From Phytophthora hibernalis (lineage: Eukaryota > Oomycota > Peronosporomycetes > Peronosporales > Peronosporaceae), in assembly GCA_012656075.1 (NCBI GenBank), contig JAAKBF010000368.1, positions 118,001 to 182,000 of the forward strand: DNA of 64,000 nt, in the 5' to 3' direction. The translations under genes were made by a program, and so were the position numbers. Positions 10,771 through 23,165 of this stretch are shown piece after piece. Numbering within the stretch: position 1 is the stretch's first letter; every line of letters begins with the position of its first letter. The notes under the pieces are model-generated. The model was not told where the DNA came from. It made no database searches and saw nothing but the letters and a program-made list of their open reading frames with translations.

Positions 10771-11570
10771 CTCTGCTCGCAACAATGGGGTACAACAGTG
10801 GGTAGATCATGGTTCTGTTGTGCATATAGTAATTTTAATTCAAACTATTACGCAACAGATTGATTTTAAAGTTTTTTATTCAGGCCATGTTATGTTGCCT
10901 GTAGAATACTTTTATCTGAACACGGGCCGTTGGAACAAACTCATCCTTCGTACGTGGATGACGACTACAGTAGTGATACATGTAAGAATGGTGACCGCCT
11001 CCAAGATATTGACAACCAGGTGAAGCTTTTAAATCTAACGAGAGCTACTAAGATTTTGAAGCTCCATCGCGTCCGCCATCTGCTACTCGAGGAAGACCCT
11101 ACAAGGAACAGCATTTCCCGTTGCCCCTCATGGAGAGTCCTGTTCAAGGGCAAGTTGCTGTTGTGCCACTTTCCCAGGTGAGGAGTGCACTGGAAGGTGG
11201 GGCGATGGAATAATTTCAGTACTTGTATATGTACGACAAAGAGTTCAACCTAAGTGATTCTAGAACACATTAACTAGGGGGTCAAGGAGACGGCGAATAC
11301 ATCAGCAGGTGAATACAGCGAAGTTGCGCAGTAGCTGTATGGATTCAAGAGCGAGATCGAGAGAGATTATGCTCGAGCGATGAAAACACACTAAGTGTTT
11401 GTTCCAGGGTTCGATAAACGGTGACCGATTTGTTCCAGATTCGGATAAAAATACCCTGTGGTATAATAGAGAGGTTCAGTTTCGTGCATTATACCACGTT
11501 TTCCATTATCTCCAATTGGGTTCCCGATAATGATAATGTAAGAGAACATGAGACGTTTAGCAAACTGTTT
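10771..11570. other. No recognised gene
   Basis: Between Copia A and the end of Gypsy B. Short frames only, with no motif I can assign. Copia gag would be expected at 10,770 and beyond, but the sequence there is AT-rich and not gag-like. Confidence 0.4.
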
Positions 11571-11819
11571 CGCTGGCGAACAGCGTTCTGCTATCGCCGT
11601 CGCGATCATCTACATCGACAGACATTGGCTTGCCTGTTTCGCTGCCACTGCTTCCATGGCCACGTCGGGCCGTACTGAGTCATACGGGGCCGTGTAAGCA
11701 GACGTCAAGTCGACACCGGTGCCATCTTCCGCGCTCGTGCCCTGCTTTCCAATCGCTGGGTCTTCACTCGCTGCTTCCCGCTCACTGACATCAACTTCTG
11801 CGCCCTGCACTGGTCCACC
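11571..11819 (-). pseudogene. Gypsy B pol, segment after RNase H
   Basis: Minus-strand acidic stretch (GAEVDVSEREAASEDPAIGK) that directly continues the RNase H C-terminus after one stop near 11,820. It is the variable linker that normally precedes the integrase zinc finger. Recognisable pol ends near 11,570 and no integrase follows, so Gypsy B is truncated here. Confidence 0.55.
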
Positions 11820-12230
11820 TTAGAGAGCATCTGCAACGTGGTTCTCTCTTCCGGGCCGATATACAACTTCATAGTCGAACTCCTGCAGCGTAAGAGCCCA
11901 GCGGTGGAGTCGTCCCGCTGGCTCCTTTGTAGTCGTCAGCCATTTGAGTGCAATGCGATCAGTAACTATTGTGAACTTGCGTCCATACAAGTGCGCTCGG
12001 AACAGACATACTGCCCATACCACCGACAAACACTCAAGCACTGAAATTGTATACATGGTCGCCGTAGGACTGTTGATCTTTGATGCATAGGCTACAGGCT
12101 GATCGCCCTTGCCCTGGTCCTGGGACAGCACAGCACCTAGTCCGGTTTTCGATTCATATGTCGATAGTTTGAACGGCAGCCGGGAGTCGGGATAGATGAG
12201 CACTGGCTTACGGCTCAGCCATGCTTTCAC
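11820..12230 (-). pseudogene. Gypsy B RNase H
   Basis: Open for 136 codons on the minus strand. It reads PFKLSTYESKTGLGAVLSQD, then QPVAYASKINSPTATMYTIS, then LECLSVVWAVCLFRAHLYGR, FTIVTDRIALKWLTTTKEPA and ends in RPGRENHVADAL. This is the Gypsy RNase H (RT_RNaseH) from start to end. The first catalytic Asp position (normally a D at the start of the domain) reads S-T-Y, so activity is doubtful. Confidence 0.85.
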
Positions 12231-12930
12231 CCATCCAAAAGTTTCTTCCTGTTCGTTGTCCTACTTCCATTCGGTAGTCTTCCACAGCAGCTTCGTTCAT
12301 GGGGACATCCGCGCACTAAACGACGGCAGAAACCGTCTGTTGTAGCCGGCTAACACCACAAAATCTCCGTACCCCTGCAGCATCCGTCGGCCTTGGAAAC
12401 TCAGCCACAGCTTTTACGCGTCTCTCCGTAGGTTGTATTCCTTCCGTAGTTAAGTCGTGCCCCAGATATCCCATGCGTTTCGTTGCAAACGAACACTTCG
12501 AAGCTTACAAGCTCAATCCAGCTGCAGACAATCGCTCGAGCACGACGGCCTGCTCTACTACGTGCCGTGCAACATCATCTCTATAAACGAGGCAGCAAAT
12601 CCACGTCAGTCTCCAAAGTACACCGTTTCTTAGCCGCTGGAAGGTACTTGAGCGTTACATAGCCCGAATGGCATGCAGCAAAACTGAAACAATCCGCGCC
12701 GCGTGGTGAAAGCAGTCTTCGGCTTGTCATGCTGCGCCACTGCGAGCTGCCAGTAGCCCGAGTGGAGGTCCAAGCTCGTGAATCGCCTGGAGTCGTACAG
12801 CGCCTCCAAGGTCTCGTCCACCCGTGGCAGCGCGTAAACATCCTTCACAGTCACAGCGTCCAACGCGCAATAATCAATACAAAGCTTACATTTCCATTCT
12901 TCTTGCGTACGAGGACAACAGGAAATCATG
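12231..12930 (-). pseudogene. Gypsy B reverse transcriptase remnant
   Basis: On the minus strand the N-terminal motifs are CIDYCALDAVTVKDVYALPR and FTSLDLHSGYWQLAV (first catalytic Asp), then FQFCCMPFGLCNA. After a frame change comes TWICCLVYRDDVARHVVEQA near 12,545-12,600. The active-site box is YRDD with sequence deleted right after it, where relatives have YLDDIV plus about ten residues. Beyond it are LERLSAAGLSL, CSFATKRMGYLGHDLT and the connection region. Several frameshifts. Confidence 0.78.
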
Positions 12931-13134
12931 CGCCGAAGCCTTCCTCGATCACGCCGTCCTTGAACATCTTGTCCACCTCCGTGTCAACAATCACATTATC
13001 CGGCATGATATGTCGGCGCCTACGCATCATTATAGGGAATCAACTCCGGTGTTGCACTACCTCCGTCTGGGCGAGCAGTGGGTAGCCTTTCTTCTTTTCC
13101 ACAATGTCAGCGTGCTGACGCGGCAGCGTGACCA

Positions 13135-13890
13135 CTAGATCTTCGTCGGCTGGCTCCGTAACACCGATGTCGAGACCGTCTTCATTGCTCGTGGCTTCGG
13201 GTCTATCTGCAAGCCCTTGACCGACTCAGCCACGTACGTCCGCTCCAAGTATCCATTCATCTCAAACAACTGCATCGTTTCATCAGTCGGCACCCATATG
13301 CCAAGTACGTCACGGGATGACAGTTTCTCACGGCGGCCCTCAACGTTCAGCACCGAAAGCGCTAGCAATAGATGTCGCTTGGCCGTCGTCTTCGACAAGA
13401 ACAAGCCAGTCGTACCATCCGCAGCGTCCACCTTCATTTGCACAGTGTTTCGAGTGTTGGTCGCCAACTTCTCCGAATTGGACAATCGCACCGTCGGCTG
13501 CCACTCGCCTGGGAACTGCAGCAGCGGAGCCACACCATGACACGGAACAGCAGTATAACCTTCGTGTCGCGCTCTCCAAAGTCCATTTTCACCTGGCGCT
13601 CGGCCATCCAATGCTCCCCGATCAGCATCTCGCTGCCCTAGCCATCCACCAACGAGGCGTTCACGATCACCCGCTGCTGATAGATCGTCATGCCAACGAT
13701 CTGCCATACGCTAAGTACGCGAACTTGGCCACCGCCAAACCCTTCGACGACGTCCACACGTCCTTCGCGCGTCAGGCACCTGCCGTACTTGCGCAACTTA
13801 ATACCTGCGATGCTGAGGTAAGCGCACGTGTCGAGACGGACCTCGGTGTGTGTGTTCTTGATACCACCAGCAGCGCTGTCGGCAGACTTG
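13135..13890 (-). pseudogene. Gypsy B protease region
   Basis: One minus frame reads GSEMLIGEHWMAERQVKMDF near 13,590-13,630 and, upstream of it, a retropepsin-like stretch (HTEVRLDTCAYLSIAGIKLR). Another frame covers 13,135-13,540 (NTRNTVQMKVDAADGTTGLF, GIWVPTDETMQLFEMNGYLE). Together they cover the protease-to-RT part of pol, with at least two frameshifts. The canonical D-[ST]-G is not clear, since it reads L-D-T-C-A, so the active site looks altered. Confidence 0.55.
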
Positions 13891-14970
13891 ACATCCCTTC
13901 ACTCCCAGCAGCGCGGAGCTGTGCCTTGCGCAGCAACTTGCCCTTGCCGTTATCGATCTACTCCACATCGCCGTAGCCGCCTCACTTCTCGTACTGATAG
14001 GCAGCGTGTGCCCTCGACTTCTCGTTATCAGCTCTTTCCTTGCGATCGGCAGCGACTGCTGCTTCAATTTTCTCGACCTTCTCGTGCTTCTGCTACTCGA
14101 TGTGCTATTCGGAACTTTTTGGCTTCTATCAGTACTTGCTTGCGCAGTGCTCGCATCTCCGCCAACTACCCGTCTTCTTTCAAGCAGCGGGGTACTTTTT
14201 CCTCGTAGGTCTGTACATGACGTAGTCATACTTCGTTGCTCATGGGCCCACGCTTTAGCGGGCGTCCGCAGTCCTGCGCCATCACCGATACCGGTGGTGC
14301 CCTCAACTTCAATTTGGGCCTCTTCCGCTCGGCCTTTTTCATCACTGCAACGACCTTCAGCACTTCTCGCCGCCGTTGGACAACTAGGTCATCTTCTATA
14401 GCCACGCGCAACTCTGAGATGATCCGTAGTACCACCACAAGCAGCACCTCGGCTCTCTCTAGACGCCGCTCACGGAACTCAGCAGCCAGGATTCCGTTCG
14501 CCGCTTTCCAATGTACCTTCCGCGCGCCTCTGCCGTCGCCGTCACGCAGTAGTGCGATCACCGCTGACTAGCATGGGTAGGAGCTGTACCCTTGAGGTGG
14601 TACGCGCCTCACATGTTTCGCTGGCACTTGCACGAGAATTGACTCAGCCGTCTCCACGCCGCTGTACCTGTCGCTCTCACCTTCTGCGTTTGTCGCGGTC
14701 ACCGCTGCTGCTGCAGGATTGTTCCCCACGCTTCCGCTTTCTTCATCTGCCGCATTCGTCGGGTCGGTCAGCCGTCCTTCTGCAGCTCAATACTCCTCTA
14801 CTGTACCATGCATACACTCCTCCGCATCTTACCCAGCACTTGTTCAATGTGCGTTTTCGCGCCTCCGCTCTTCCCATCCTTTTCGCCACAGACAGCTTCC
14901 ACGCGGTCACTCTTCCCCTTGGTGTGTCCACTCCCGGGATCTGGGTCTGCACTTGCTCAACTCCATCACC
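13891..14970 (-). pseudogene. Gypsy B gag-pol junction region
   Basis: Minus-strand coding traces include EDDLVVQRRREVLKVVAVMK and KLRAPPVSVMAQDCGRPLKR at 14,226-14,470, and VYDYVMYRP-like sequence near 14,210. Charged, presumably helical segments rich in Arg, Glu and Lys dominate. I place it between nucleocapsid and protease by its position. Frames change repeatedly. The + strand frames over the same bases are Ser- and Pro-rich shadows. Confidence 0.45.
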
Positions 14971-15250
14971 TTCTCATCCTTGCCGCTTCTTGCTCTTTGT
15001 CCGGCACCAACGCGCACGGGGCGTGTCCCTTGGGAGATTTTTCTTCACCAGGCAGTCGAACCTCCGCCTCTTCTGCCCGGGTACGTTTCCCCGCCGTGCT
15101 TGCACTGTGTTGGTTGTGTTGCTTGGTGCCTGCTGCGTCGGTGGAGACTGCTGGTTGCCTTGTGACTGCGTGCTTTCGATCCGCTCACGACATATCTTCC
15201 ACCAATGTCCTGTCACGCCGCTGTAGTTGCATGAAGATTCTCTTTGCACT
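14971..15250 (-). pseudogene. Gypsy B nucleocapsid with altered zinc knuckle
   Basis: Minus-strand residues SCNYSGVTGHWWKICRER at about 15,180-15,235 are a CCHC knuckle whose second Cys is Ser. A Gln- and Pro-rich tract and a basic stretch (GNVPGQKRRRFDCL) follow. It would package RNA in the virus-like particle. This is the same Cys position that is lost in Gypsy A, by a different substitution. Confidence 0.65.
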
Positions 15251-15520
15251 GCATGATAGGCCTTCCGTCCGGAGGTCCGTAGTTGCTCATGTCCGCATAG
15301 TTTTCGCGTCCGTCACCGCGTCCGGCACTACGTCCGCCATGAATAAATACAACACCACGCCCTTCGCCGCCGACTCCGCCGTAGAAGCCACCGTTCCCGC
15401 CGTACTACTGCCCGCCGTACTGCAATCCGCTGCTGTCGTTCTGCTGCTGGTTGCTGACCGGTGCCTGCGGAATTGTGGGCAGCTCTGGGCTGTCCTCTGC
15501 ACTGGCTTCAGCTTTCACTT

Positions 15521-16467
15521 CTAGTGGTCTCGCAGCTTTTGCTTTGCCAGCTTCTTGATTTGTGGCAGGGACGCCACTTGACCTACCCCTGCTGCCACTG
15601 CAATCAGCGCTGCCAATGGGAGGCCCTCATCTTTGCCTGCCGAGGTATTGGCCAATCCACTGATGGCCTTCCCCGAGTCATCATATTTTGGCGCCGTGTC
15701 ACTGCCGCCGAAACCCAGCCCTAACTCCTTCCAATGGATGAGGCCAGTAACTTCCGGTTTGACCCTAATCTTCTTCGGTTTTGTAGTGATCAAGTCGTCC
15801 GCGTCTTCGTTGTCCGTGCGGTATCGCCACTGCCCGCCGCGTCAGGTCGTGTCTTTGCGGCCCTCGCCGTATTCGCTGAAGCCGTTGATCGCATACTCCA
15901 GGGCTTCGCTGAGCGTCTACGCCACCAAGGTGCGTATATGTGATGCTGCTTCTTGGTTGTTGAGGCCGTCGTAGAACGCCTCTGCTGACCCGCCCTTGCC
16001 GAACCCTATGTTTGTCAGGCTATTTGCGAAGCTTTCAAGCCGCTCGCCCGATCGCTGCTCGCGTTTACCCAGCCGCTTCTGGATTTGCCACGTTTTACCG
16101 CGCCTGCCGTACTTCTTGCGCAACTTGCTGGTCAGGTACTCGAACGTGTAGTCCTCAACGTCCATGCCATCACTCTTGACGACTAACCACTTGTGTTCAT
16201 CCCCTTTCGATGCGCAGTCACGCCGTAGTACATCTCCGACGAAGACCAGGTGTTGCCGCCAAGCATTGATTGTCGCTGCACTGCCTGTCGCACCGTCGAC
16301 AGCCAGGCTTCGATGAACGCGGTCGGCGTGCCTTTGAAGTCCACGATATCAAGTTTCTTCACCTTCTTGTGGTGCGGCTGGATCACCACGGATGCTGGCG
16401 CTGCTGCAGGTGGTGGTGGTGTCGGTGTTGCTTCCATCGGCGGCGTAATCACGAACCTTCTCATCAT
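15521..16467 (-). pseudogene. Gypsy B capsid (retrotransposon gag)
   Basis: Minus-strand pieces in order: ATPTPPPPAAAPASVVIQPH and KKVKKLDIVDFKGTPTAFIE, then AWLSTVRQAVQRQ (16,183-16,467). Next are DYTFEYLTSKLRKKYGRRGK and RLESFANSLTNIGFGKGGSA (15,917-16,165), then HWKELGLGFGG with a Lys-rich tail (15,521-15,793). This is the standard capsid arrangement of a Gypsy gag. Two frameshifts separate the pieces. Confidence 0.7.
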
Positions 16468-16514
16468 GGACCGCTGTTGGCCAGCCGTGAGAGCGCCCTA
16501 CCAGTCCATCGACT

Positions 16515-17209
16515 CTAGCGACTCGTCGTGCTCGTTGGTTTCGCGTTCACTGCTGTGTGCTGATGGAATGTTTGGCCGTGCTGGTCGTCGTGGTGGTTAC
16601 TGCAGGCCGCTATTGCTGCCATTACCATCATTGCCGCCGTCGTTGCCGAGTTTGCTGCTTCCATTGTGATTGCTGCTGCTGCTGTCATCATCACCGGCGT
16701 CATTGTTGTTTATGTGGTCATTGTTCTCGTCATTGCCACCAGCATCGTCACTGCTGGTATCTTCGTCGTCATCTTCCAGGTCGTCGTTGTCAGGATAGCC
16801 GTTGCCGGCTACCCGTACGACCAACGAGCTACTGACTTGCACATCTTCGGCGTTTCCGCCGTCGTAGTTAAGACGCAGACGAGTTCTCGTTGTCCGTTGC
16901 CTCTTAGGTGCTCGTGTTGGTGTGTTGTGGCTCCCGCGGCTGCCACTGCGGTTGCTCGTTGTCGGCGTCGGTCCTGATCGCGTCGTGATCGTCATGATTA
17001 GTGAAGTCCTGTTGATAGATCTTCGTCTTCTTTCTCCTTCCGTGTCTGCTTCTTCTCGTTCTTCTCACTTGCTGCTGGTCGTTGATCACTCCTCCTCTTC
17101 TTCTGCTGTTGGTCGCTGCTCGTGCTGGTTCGTCCCTCAGGGCTAAGCCTAGTATAGTCGCTTGTTTAGAACGACAACCGTGTTGGTAAGTCCCTGTATG
17201 ACCACCAGG
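16515..17209 (-). pseudogene. Gypsy B gag N-terminus, Asn/Asp/Ser-rich
   Basis: The minus frame at 16,597-16,995 starts with a Thr/Ser/Arg-rich segment and enters a very acidic tract (DDLEDDDEDTSSDDAGGNDE) followed by Asn-, Ser- and Gly-rich sequence. The low complexity comes from repeated trinucleotides (gtc/att/gtt) at 16,600-16,790. An upstream frame (16,904-17,281) carries a basic segment and could hold the gag start or 5' leader. Next to it lies the LTR. Confidence 0.5.
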
Positions 17210-17221
17210 TAATAGTTGGGC

Positions 17222-18128
17222 TCGGCTCCGCTTGAACATCCCGTACCATGCCGGGTCCGTAAGACAGGTGCCCGGTGGCAATGTCCACCACCTGCTGCAA
17301 TGTAGACTAGCCTAATAGAAAATATACACAGCAATTGACTTCCAATATCCACTCGGCCGCTCAGGTGTGGACGTCGGGTTGAAGATCTAACTGGTTGCTC
17401 AGGTCACTCTGTCGGCCGGGCTCAACTATCGGGGGTAGCTTCGGGGTACTTCTCTTAGACTGCCAAGAGACCTGAGGGGTAGGCTGCAGACACTCCACTT
17501 CAACCAACGGGGCGCGTCTACCCGTCTCATCACACTCCAATAGCCGTCCTCGCTTCGCCTTGCTCTCTTCTTGCTTCGTGCTCCTTCCTACTCGTGCGTA
17601 CTCCTAGCTGCTGTTGCTCTTAGCGTCAATGTCTTTATTATGGGGGCTTCCTTATGACTTCTCTTTCTCGCGGCAGATAGCGAAGTACTTCTCGGTCTCG
17701 CAGCAAATACCGAAGTTGCTTCTTGGTCTCGCCGCAACTAGCGAAGTGAGCGGCTCCTATCTTCACATGCAAGCCTACCGCCTTTGGGTTCAACTCAGGG
17801 CGACTGTTAGCGGTGGCCGTCGACCGTACATCACGACGGTGATGTCGCCTCTCCATCTTATCTGCATTCTGTTTCGTGGTCGTTCTCTCCCCATACGGCC
17901 TTCGTAGCGCGCGATCTTCTGGCGGTCGGGTGGGTTGATCTTTTGGCGGGTCGGCCCGCCAGCCACCAGCCGTTTGTTGCTCGTCCGTCCTGCCGCTGCT
18001 GTCCTTGTTCTTAGCATCTTGGCCTATCCGGCGTGCTCTTCATCTGTCCAGCGTGTCCTGCATGTTTACTACCGCTGTCCTTCTGGTCAATGGTTGTAGC
18101 TCCAGCCATAGCATTTCATGCTATTAAT
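17222..18128 (-). repeat. 5' LTR of Gypsy B
   Basis: Nearly identical over 17,285-17,880 to 45,200-45,800 (only a handful of differences in about 600 bp, including one G indel), and more diverged over 17,880-18,128. In minus orientation it begins near taatagcatgaaatgc and ends beside gag, so it is the 5' LTR. Exact ends are uncertain because neither copy shows unambiguous TG..CA borders. Short open frames inside it are not genes. Confidence 0.8.
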
Positions 18129-21100
18129 TTTCCTTTAACACTCCTTCAACCACCACGTTGCTAAAGTACAGCTTATTCTTCGCCTTCATTTGAGTATCGT
18201 TCCTATCAGTATCTCCTACCCCCCACATTCCCGAAGTTAAGGACAAATAAAACGACCAAAAGTTCGAGCCTTGACCACAGTTTTCATTGCTATTAGAATT
18301 TTCTGGTTTATTCATATAGCCCTTAATTTGCTCTAAGAATGGTATGACTCTCATTGTGTTCACTATTGTCCTTCTGACTGAAAATTCCAATTCAAAAATG
18401 TCCATTTTAACAAATCCTTATAGCGGTTTGCCCTTAATTCTAGGACAAAATTTTAAATTGGCTTCTAAAGACAATTTGATATATCGGACACATCGCATCT
18501 AGTGTGGACAAATCACCCTCTTTGCAAACACTTAGCTATTTATGTCCTAAATTCCCGGTTCTAGGACTAAAAATGGGAAAGTCCAGCGTACTTTTGTCCT
18601 TAAATCAAGGACCAAAATGTTGGTGCTAATCAATACAATCCAAAAATGGCGTACATGAATACATGCATGAAGTGAATTTTGTACGACGAATTCAATCCAT
18701 TTTTCTATAAACACTCACTTGTGTTGAACATAAAGTAAAATTCTGAGCTGTTCCGTGCGAAGTCGCGGCTTGTGATTATTTAATAAAGAGTACCGGGGCG
18801 GCTATCATGAGAGCAAATCGTTAGCAAAATCTACACAAATGCGCAAACATGTTCCTTTTCACTTGATTTGCAAAGTTAGAACGTGTCGCACCGGAGACGA
18901 TAATTACGGTAGTCACTGGCAACATGTACTGGTAATAGAAGTCAACAGGAAGCAAAGTTCGTGGAAATATTTTATGATTATGGCGGCATTTCACCGGTGA
19001 TGTGAAAGAGAGTAATCCAATCTTGACGGATTTGGCGTTGGTTGCAGCGTGCCTTCAGCAGTGTCAGCACTGCTGTCACATCTATGGACCCCAGTGTGGA
19101 GTCTCCAATCCGGCAAGTCTTCCACAGTGGAGACGGCGCATCTATACAATCCCAAACCACACAGGAAAGTCGTCGGATTTTCAAAAGTTGTAGCGGCTAG
19201 AGTACGTACTATAACTCGGAGTCTAATGCCGGTTCTTTTTTCACTCCCGGCCCCTACTCAAGACAGATTACTCAAGATTACTTAGTATTAATAATAGCCG
19301 GATTTAGGATAGGACTTCGGACTTCTTTGCTCCGTTGTCTACTCAAGCAATCTATGGCTGGAATATGCTTTCTCGTGGAAATTACCATCGCAGTTTTGTG
19401 ACCGTCGTCACGTCATAATGTCCACTTCAAAAGCTACCTCATAGCAGCACTGGCATCAAATGGGATTGGGTAGGTGGCGTTAACTAGGTTAAATGACAGT
19501 AATGGACTTTCTTGGTTCAAGCAAAAAAGTTGACAAGTGTCCGTGTATCGCCACGAGTCATCTCAATCCAGCTCTGGTTTGAGCGCATTCCTTTTTCCTT
19601 TCCCAATTATATATGTAGTTTCCTACCTTTCATCGCACCACCAGTAGCAATGACTACTGCGGAGTTCATCGCTTGTTTAAAGCACAAACAGACAAACACA
19701 AACACCCCTTACTGTTAATACTAATAGTGTGTAGTAAATTTACAAACATGTATGTGGAGTACACTAACTGGACGTTATTAATACCTTGAAGTACTATTCG
19801 AGAAATCTTAACATGTAGAGCTTTAGCAAGCTTTACCCCGCGATTTACACCACGAAATTAAGTTGTACATTGGCGGCGTCAGTCTGGTGGATTCCTCCGT
19901 GCATTTTCCGGCAGCGATTTCATGAAAGCAGCCTGCAGCTCAATCAGATGCTGCCTTCTAGTTTAAAAATAGCGCAGGAGGGTGTGAAAGCACACAATTT
20001 TTTTATTCATACAGTGAAGCTCATCGAGTTGATTCCGATTGAAGCAACTTGAATTGAAAGCGTGGTGCGTCATTTAGCAGCAGCCAACGCAGGTACATCG
20101 GACAAAACACGCTTCGTGGTCTTGTGTTACCTAAGGTTGCTTCTTCTACCAACCCAGCCCATACCACCCAACCGCGGCCACCCCAGCCACCTCCCCAGCC
20201 CAGGCCACCCCAAGGCCGCCCCAACCCCAGAAGTTCTCCTTTTGGTCCCCACCGGTGGGCTTTGCAGCCGCAGGAGCCGCCTCGACCGGCGTAGCTGTCG
20301 TACGCAGAGCAAGTTGGTCAACGCGTGCGACCGCAATCGCAGCAACAACACACCGAGGAAAATTGCGTTGTCGTAAATTCGTCTGTAGCACGAAAGTGTG
20401 TATTCATGTGGGCGAATTTCAGAGACCGCAACTTTTCTCGCGTGGAAAGTATTGATGCGCGTCTACCTACTACTATCGCGGTTTTTGTTGTGCGTGAGAG
20501 TTGTCTACGTTGTAATGTTCACTACATCGCCACCTCAAAAACCTACCTCCGAAGGTTTTTCAAGTTTGTTTTTACTACGCTAATTAACTACAGGCGTGAA
20601 GATACGGATTCATGCGGTGTTTTGTTTGGTGCCATTATGAATGATGTCGGGCTGGTCTTTTCCAGCAATCTGTGGCTGGAATATACGGTAGCTGTTGAAA
20701 AACGGCCAACTGCACAGATTATCCACCCTATTTACATTTATGTACTCTGAGCGGTGCAAGTTGCTGTTGGTCGTGGCTACTTACAACGCGTTTTGTTTGT
20801 CAGACCTCAAACGAACTACATGTTGTTGTACTTCTTCACCTCAACACTGATAAAAAAATTAATATTTCCTCTCGATCTAGCGACAGTGTCTCCGGGTATC
20901 TCCACTCAGAATAACTAACGACGCCCTCGACCTCTTGAGCTCGACCCAACGTTTTGGAAAGTTGATGTGGTATCATAACTACAGTAGGTCCATCGTAGAT
21001 TTTAGTGTCGCTCATAGTTTGTACATATAGGCGCTTGCAACTTATTTCTTCGAGGATTACCAGTTCCCGGTGAGACTGAGCAGCTAGGAAAGCATTGAAA

Positions 21101-21984
21101 AAACGAAACCCAGCGAAGAGCGATACTACTTCGAAGTAGATGTAGTAACCTATCTGATATCATATCGCCGATAGGAATAGCCTTTACGAAACTCGTTCGA
21201 ATAAAATACTACTAACAAAACAAGGGGCGGGCAAAGTCAAGCGATCAGTTGTTGTCACGTACAGCATGCTTCTGTCGTTTTAGCCAATATTTAGTACACT
21301 AGCGTGCAGCTCGAAGTCGAGTTGCTGCTGGGCCAACCTCTAACGTACAGCAAGCCGGACTTTGACGATGCCCCCAGTCTTTTCATCGACAATCTACCAA
21401 TACTGTGGATTTAAAAAGACTCGTTAGTACAAAAATCTTGATTATGTGCTTCGTTGTATTTCTTAGTGTAAAATGAAACGAAGAGTTTTTCACTGTGGCG
21501 AGCGTAGACAGTTACCACAAGTAATATGCCATGCACAAAATACTACTGCATCCAGAGCCATTTTACAAAACCTCACTTACATTCCATTACCCTTTGCATT
21601 ATAAAATGTCAAATAAGCTCCCCCAACCCCAGACTGCCAGTGATGTAATGCAAGCCAAGAAATCCATTATAATTAGCCCTTTATAATGTGGACGAATTCC
21701 ATCCATTATAGACCTAGGAACGTATATCCTCGTTATAGCGATCGCCTAAATAAATCGGATTCAAAGGGGTTGAAGTTGACGTGTGGAGTTGTCGTTCCGC
21801 ATTCCGCGCGCAAAATAAACCGGACAAACACCTCCAAGGGCCATGACACTGAAGAAGCTCAACGACCTGTACAACAGGAGCCTTCTATCAGACGATGCTT
21901 TCAGTGTTTCGGGTGATGGCTCTTCTGGAGGCGGCGGCGATGCTGCCGGAAACAGCTCTAGTGAAAACGACGAGGATGGAGCTG
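18129..21984. other. Long stretch without a recognisable gene
   Basis: Mostly AT-rich and non-coding. At 18,230-18,640 the motif taggac(a/t)aaa recurs several times. At 20,148-20,235 the + strand is strongly C-rich (ccaaccccag type), and the peptide there is Pro-rich with no match I know. No transposase, RNA gene or long frame was seen. Frames of 60-140 codons occur but carry no motif. Confidence 0.45.
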
Positions 21985-22987
21985 CTATGTCGGAAAGAAA
22001 CAAGACAGGAAACAGTTATGTGGGGCCATATCACGAAGGGCGGAAAGGTGAAGCGGGGCGCTAACAATAACGGAGGGGACAAGAAGTGTGCCATCGGCAA
22101 GAAGTGCCCCGGAGGTGACGGGGTTGACTGGGAATGCGCAGAGATATTCGTGAAGTGGTGGGATCGAAGTTCCAAACGTCTTGTTTGTAAGATTACTACC
22201 GTGAGCGCATGAGCGACAGTTGGTCAGGAATGCAGCGAGAATGTAGAGCTTTCCAACTGGCGACAAATATATCTTCAAGTTTTTGAAATCGAGGAACGCC
22301 CACTGCTGGATGATTGAGCCGAACGTCCACTCCACACACACGAGAAGCACTCATGTTTTTGTTGAACGCTTGCTGCTGGCGTGTCAATCTCCGGTTTTTA
22401 AATGGCCGGATTATCCAGCTCTTAAGTGGATACGCCGGGTCACCGTAGACGTAGTAGTTTGGAAACGCGGACTTTATCTTGCTTCCAAATCCACTGGCGT
22501 TCAGCAGTGCAATGTCATGCGGTCTCCCCTGTACTGGTCCAGTCATCAAAACGATGGGACCATTGGCCATCACGGCATTAAAGCGCATGCTCTCTCTTGT
22601 GGCAATTGTAGGCTTGGCGCTGATGGTAGGTAGGACGACAAATGGCTCTGACGGTGCCGTCGATAAACCCAGTGTAGCTGTCGAGGGTACCTGATATCTC
22701 GTGAATGCGGAGGGTGCATTCAACCTTGCACTGATAGATCATATCCGTTCAAACGCCATAGTCGGAATGAGCGCAGGAAGTCTCAGAAAGCGGTGGATGT
22801 CTTGGACTTGCTGGCGTTTCAGGCGAAAACGATACCAGCAGATTGCTTCTGGCGTCGATTGCAAATTGAACGTGACCGCCGGTATGGGTATCTGTTCCTC
22901 AATCTCCTTATCCATTTCTGCGTGGATGAACTGGGGAAGGAGGTCTTCATCTTCTTCCATCAGCGCAGCCGTAAGAGCTGCATTCAT
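21985..22987 (-). pseudogene. Harbinger/PIF-type transposase (DDE_4) remnant
   Basis: On the minus strand: an N-terminal segment CWYRFRLKRQQVQDIHRFLR and LPALIPTM (22,739-22,987); the first catalytic region YTGFIDGTVRAICRPTYHQR near 22,620-22,670; PIVLMTGPVQGRPHDIALLN; the second Asp in YYVYGDPAYPL; QQAFNKNMSASRVC; and the Glu in VEWTFGSIIQQWAFLDFK. D, D and E are all still readable, but at least two frameshifts (near 22,580 and 22,335) break the gene. A cut-and-paste nuclease of this family normally acts with a Myb-like partner, which I do not see. Confidence 0.75.
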
Positions 22988-23165
22988 GCTTCAAACTTGC
23001 CTTGACCTCTCAAATAAAATCACTTTAACGAGAGTGATGGTCATTTTTTCTCGTGTTTTGGCTTAATCGTCAGCGAAACAAGAGCGAACAACAGTCCGAC
23101 TGGTGACAAGTGCTAAAACATTCAGCAGTACGCCAGCAGCAGCAGGCGGACCCGTCCGATAAGAA

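Noticed and set aside
14552..15524. Long + strand frames rich in Ser, Pro and Leu
   Set aside because: They are shadows of the minus-strand Gypsy B gag-pol, whose zinc knuckle and capsid motifs lie in the same interval.
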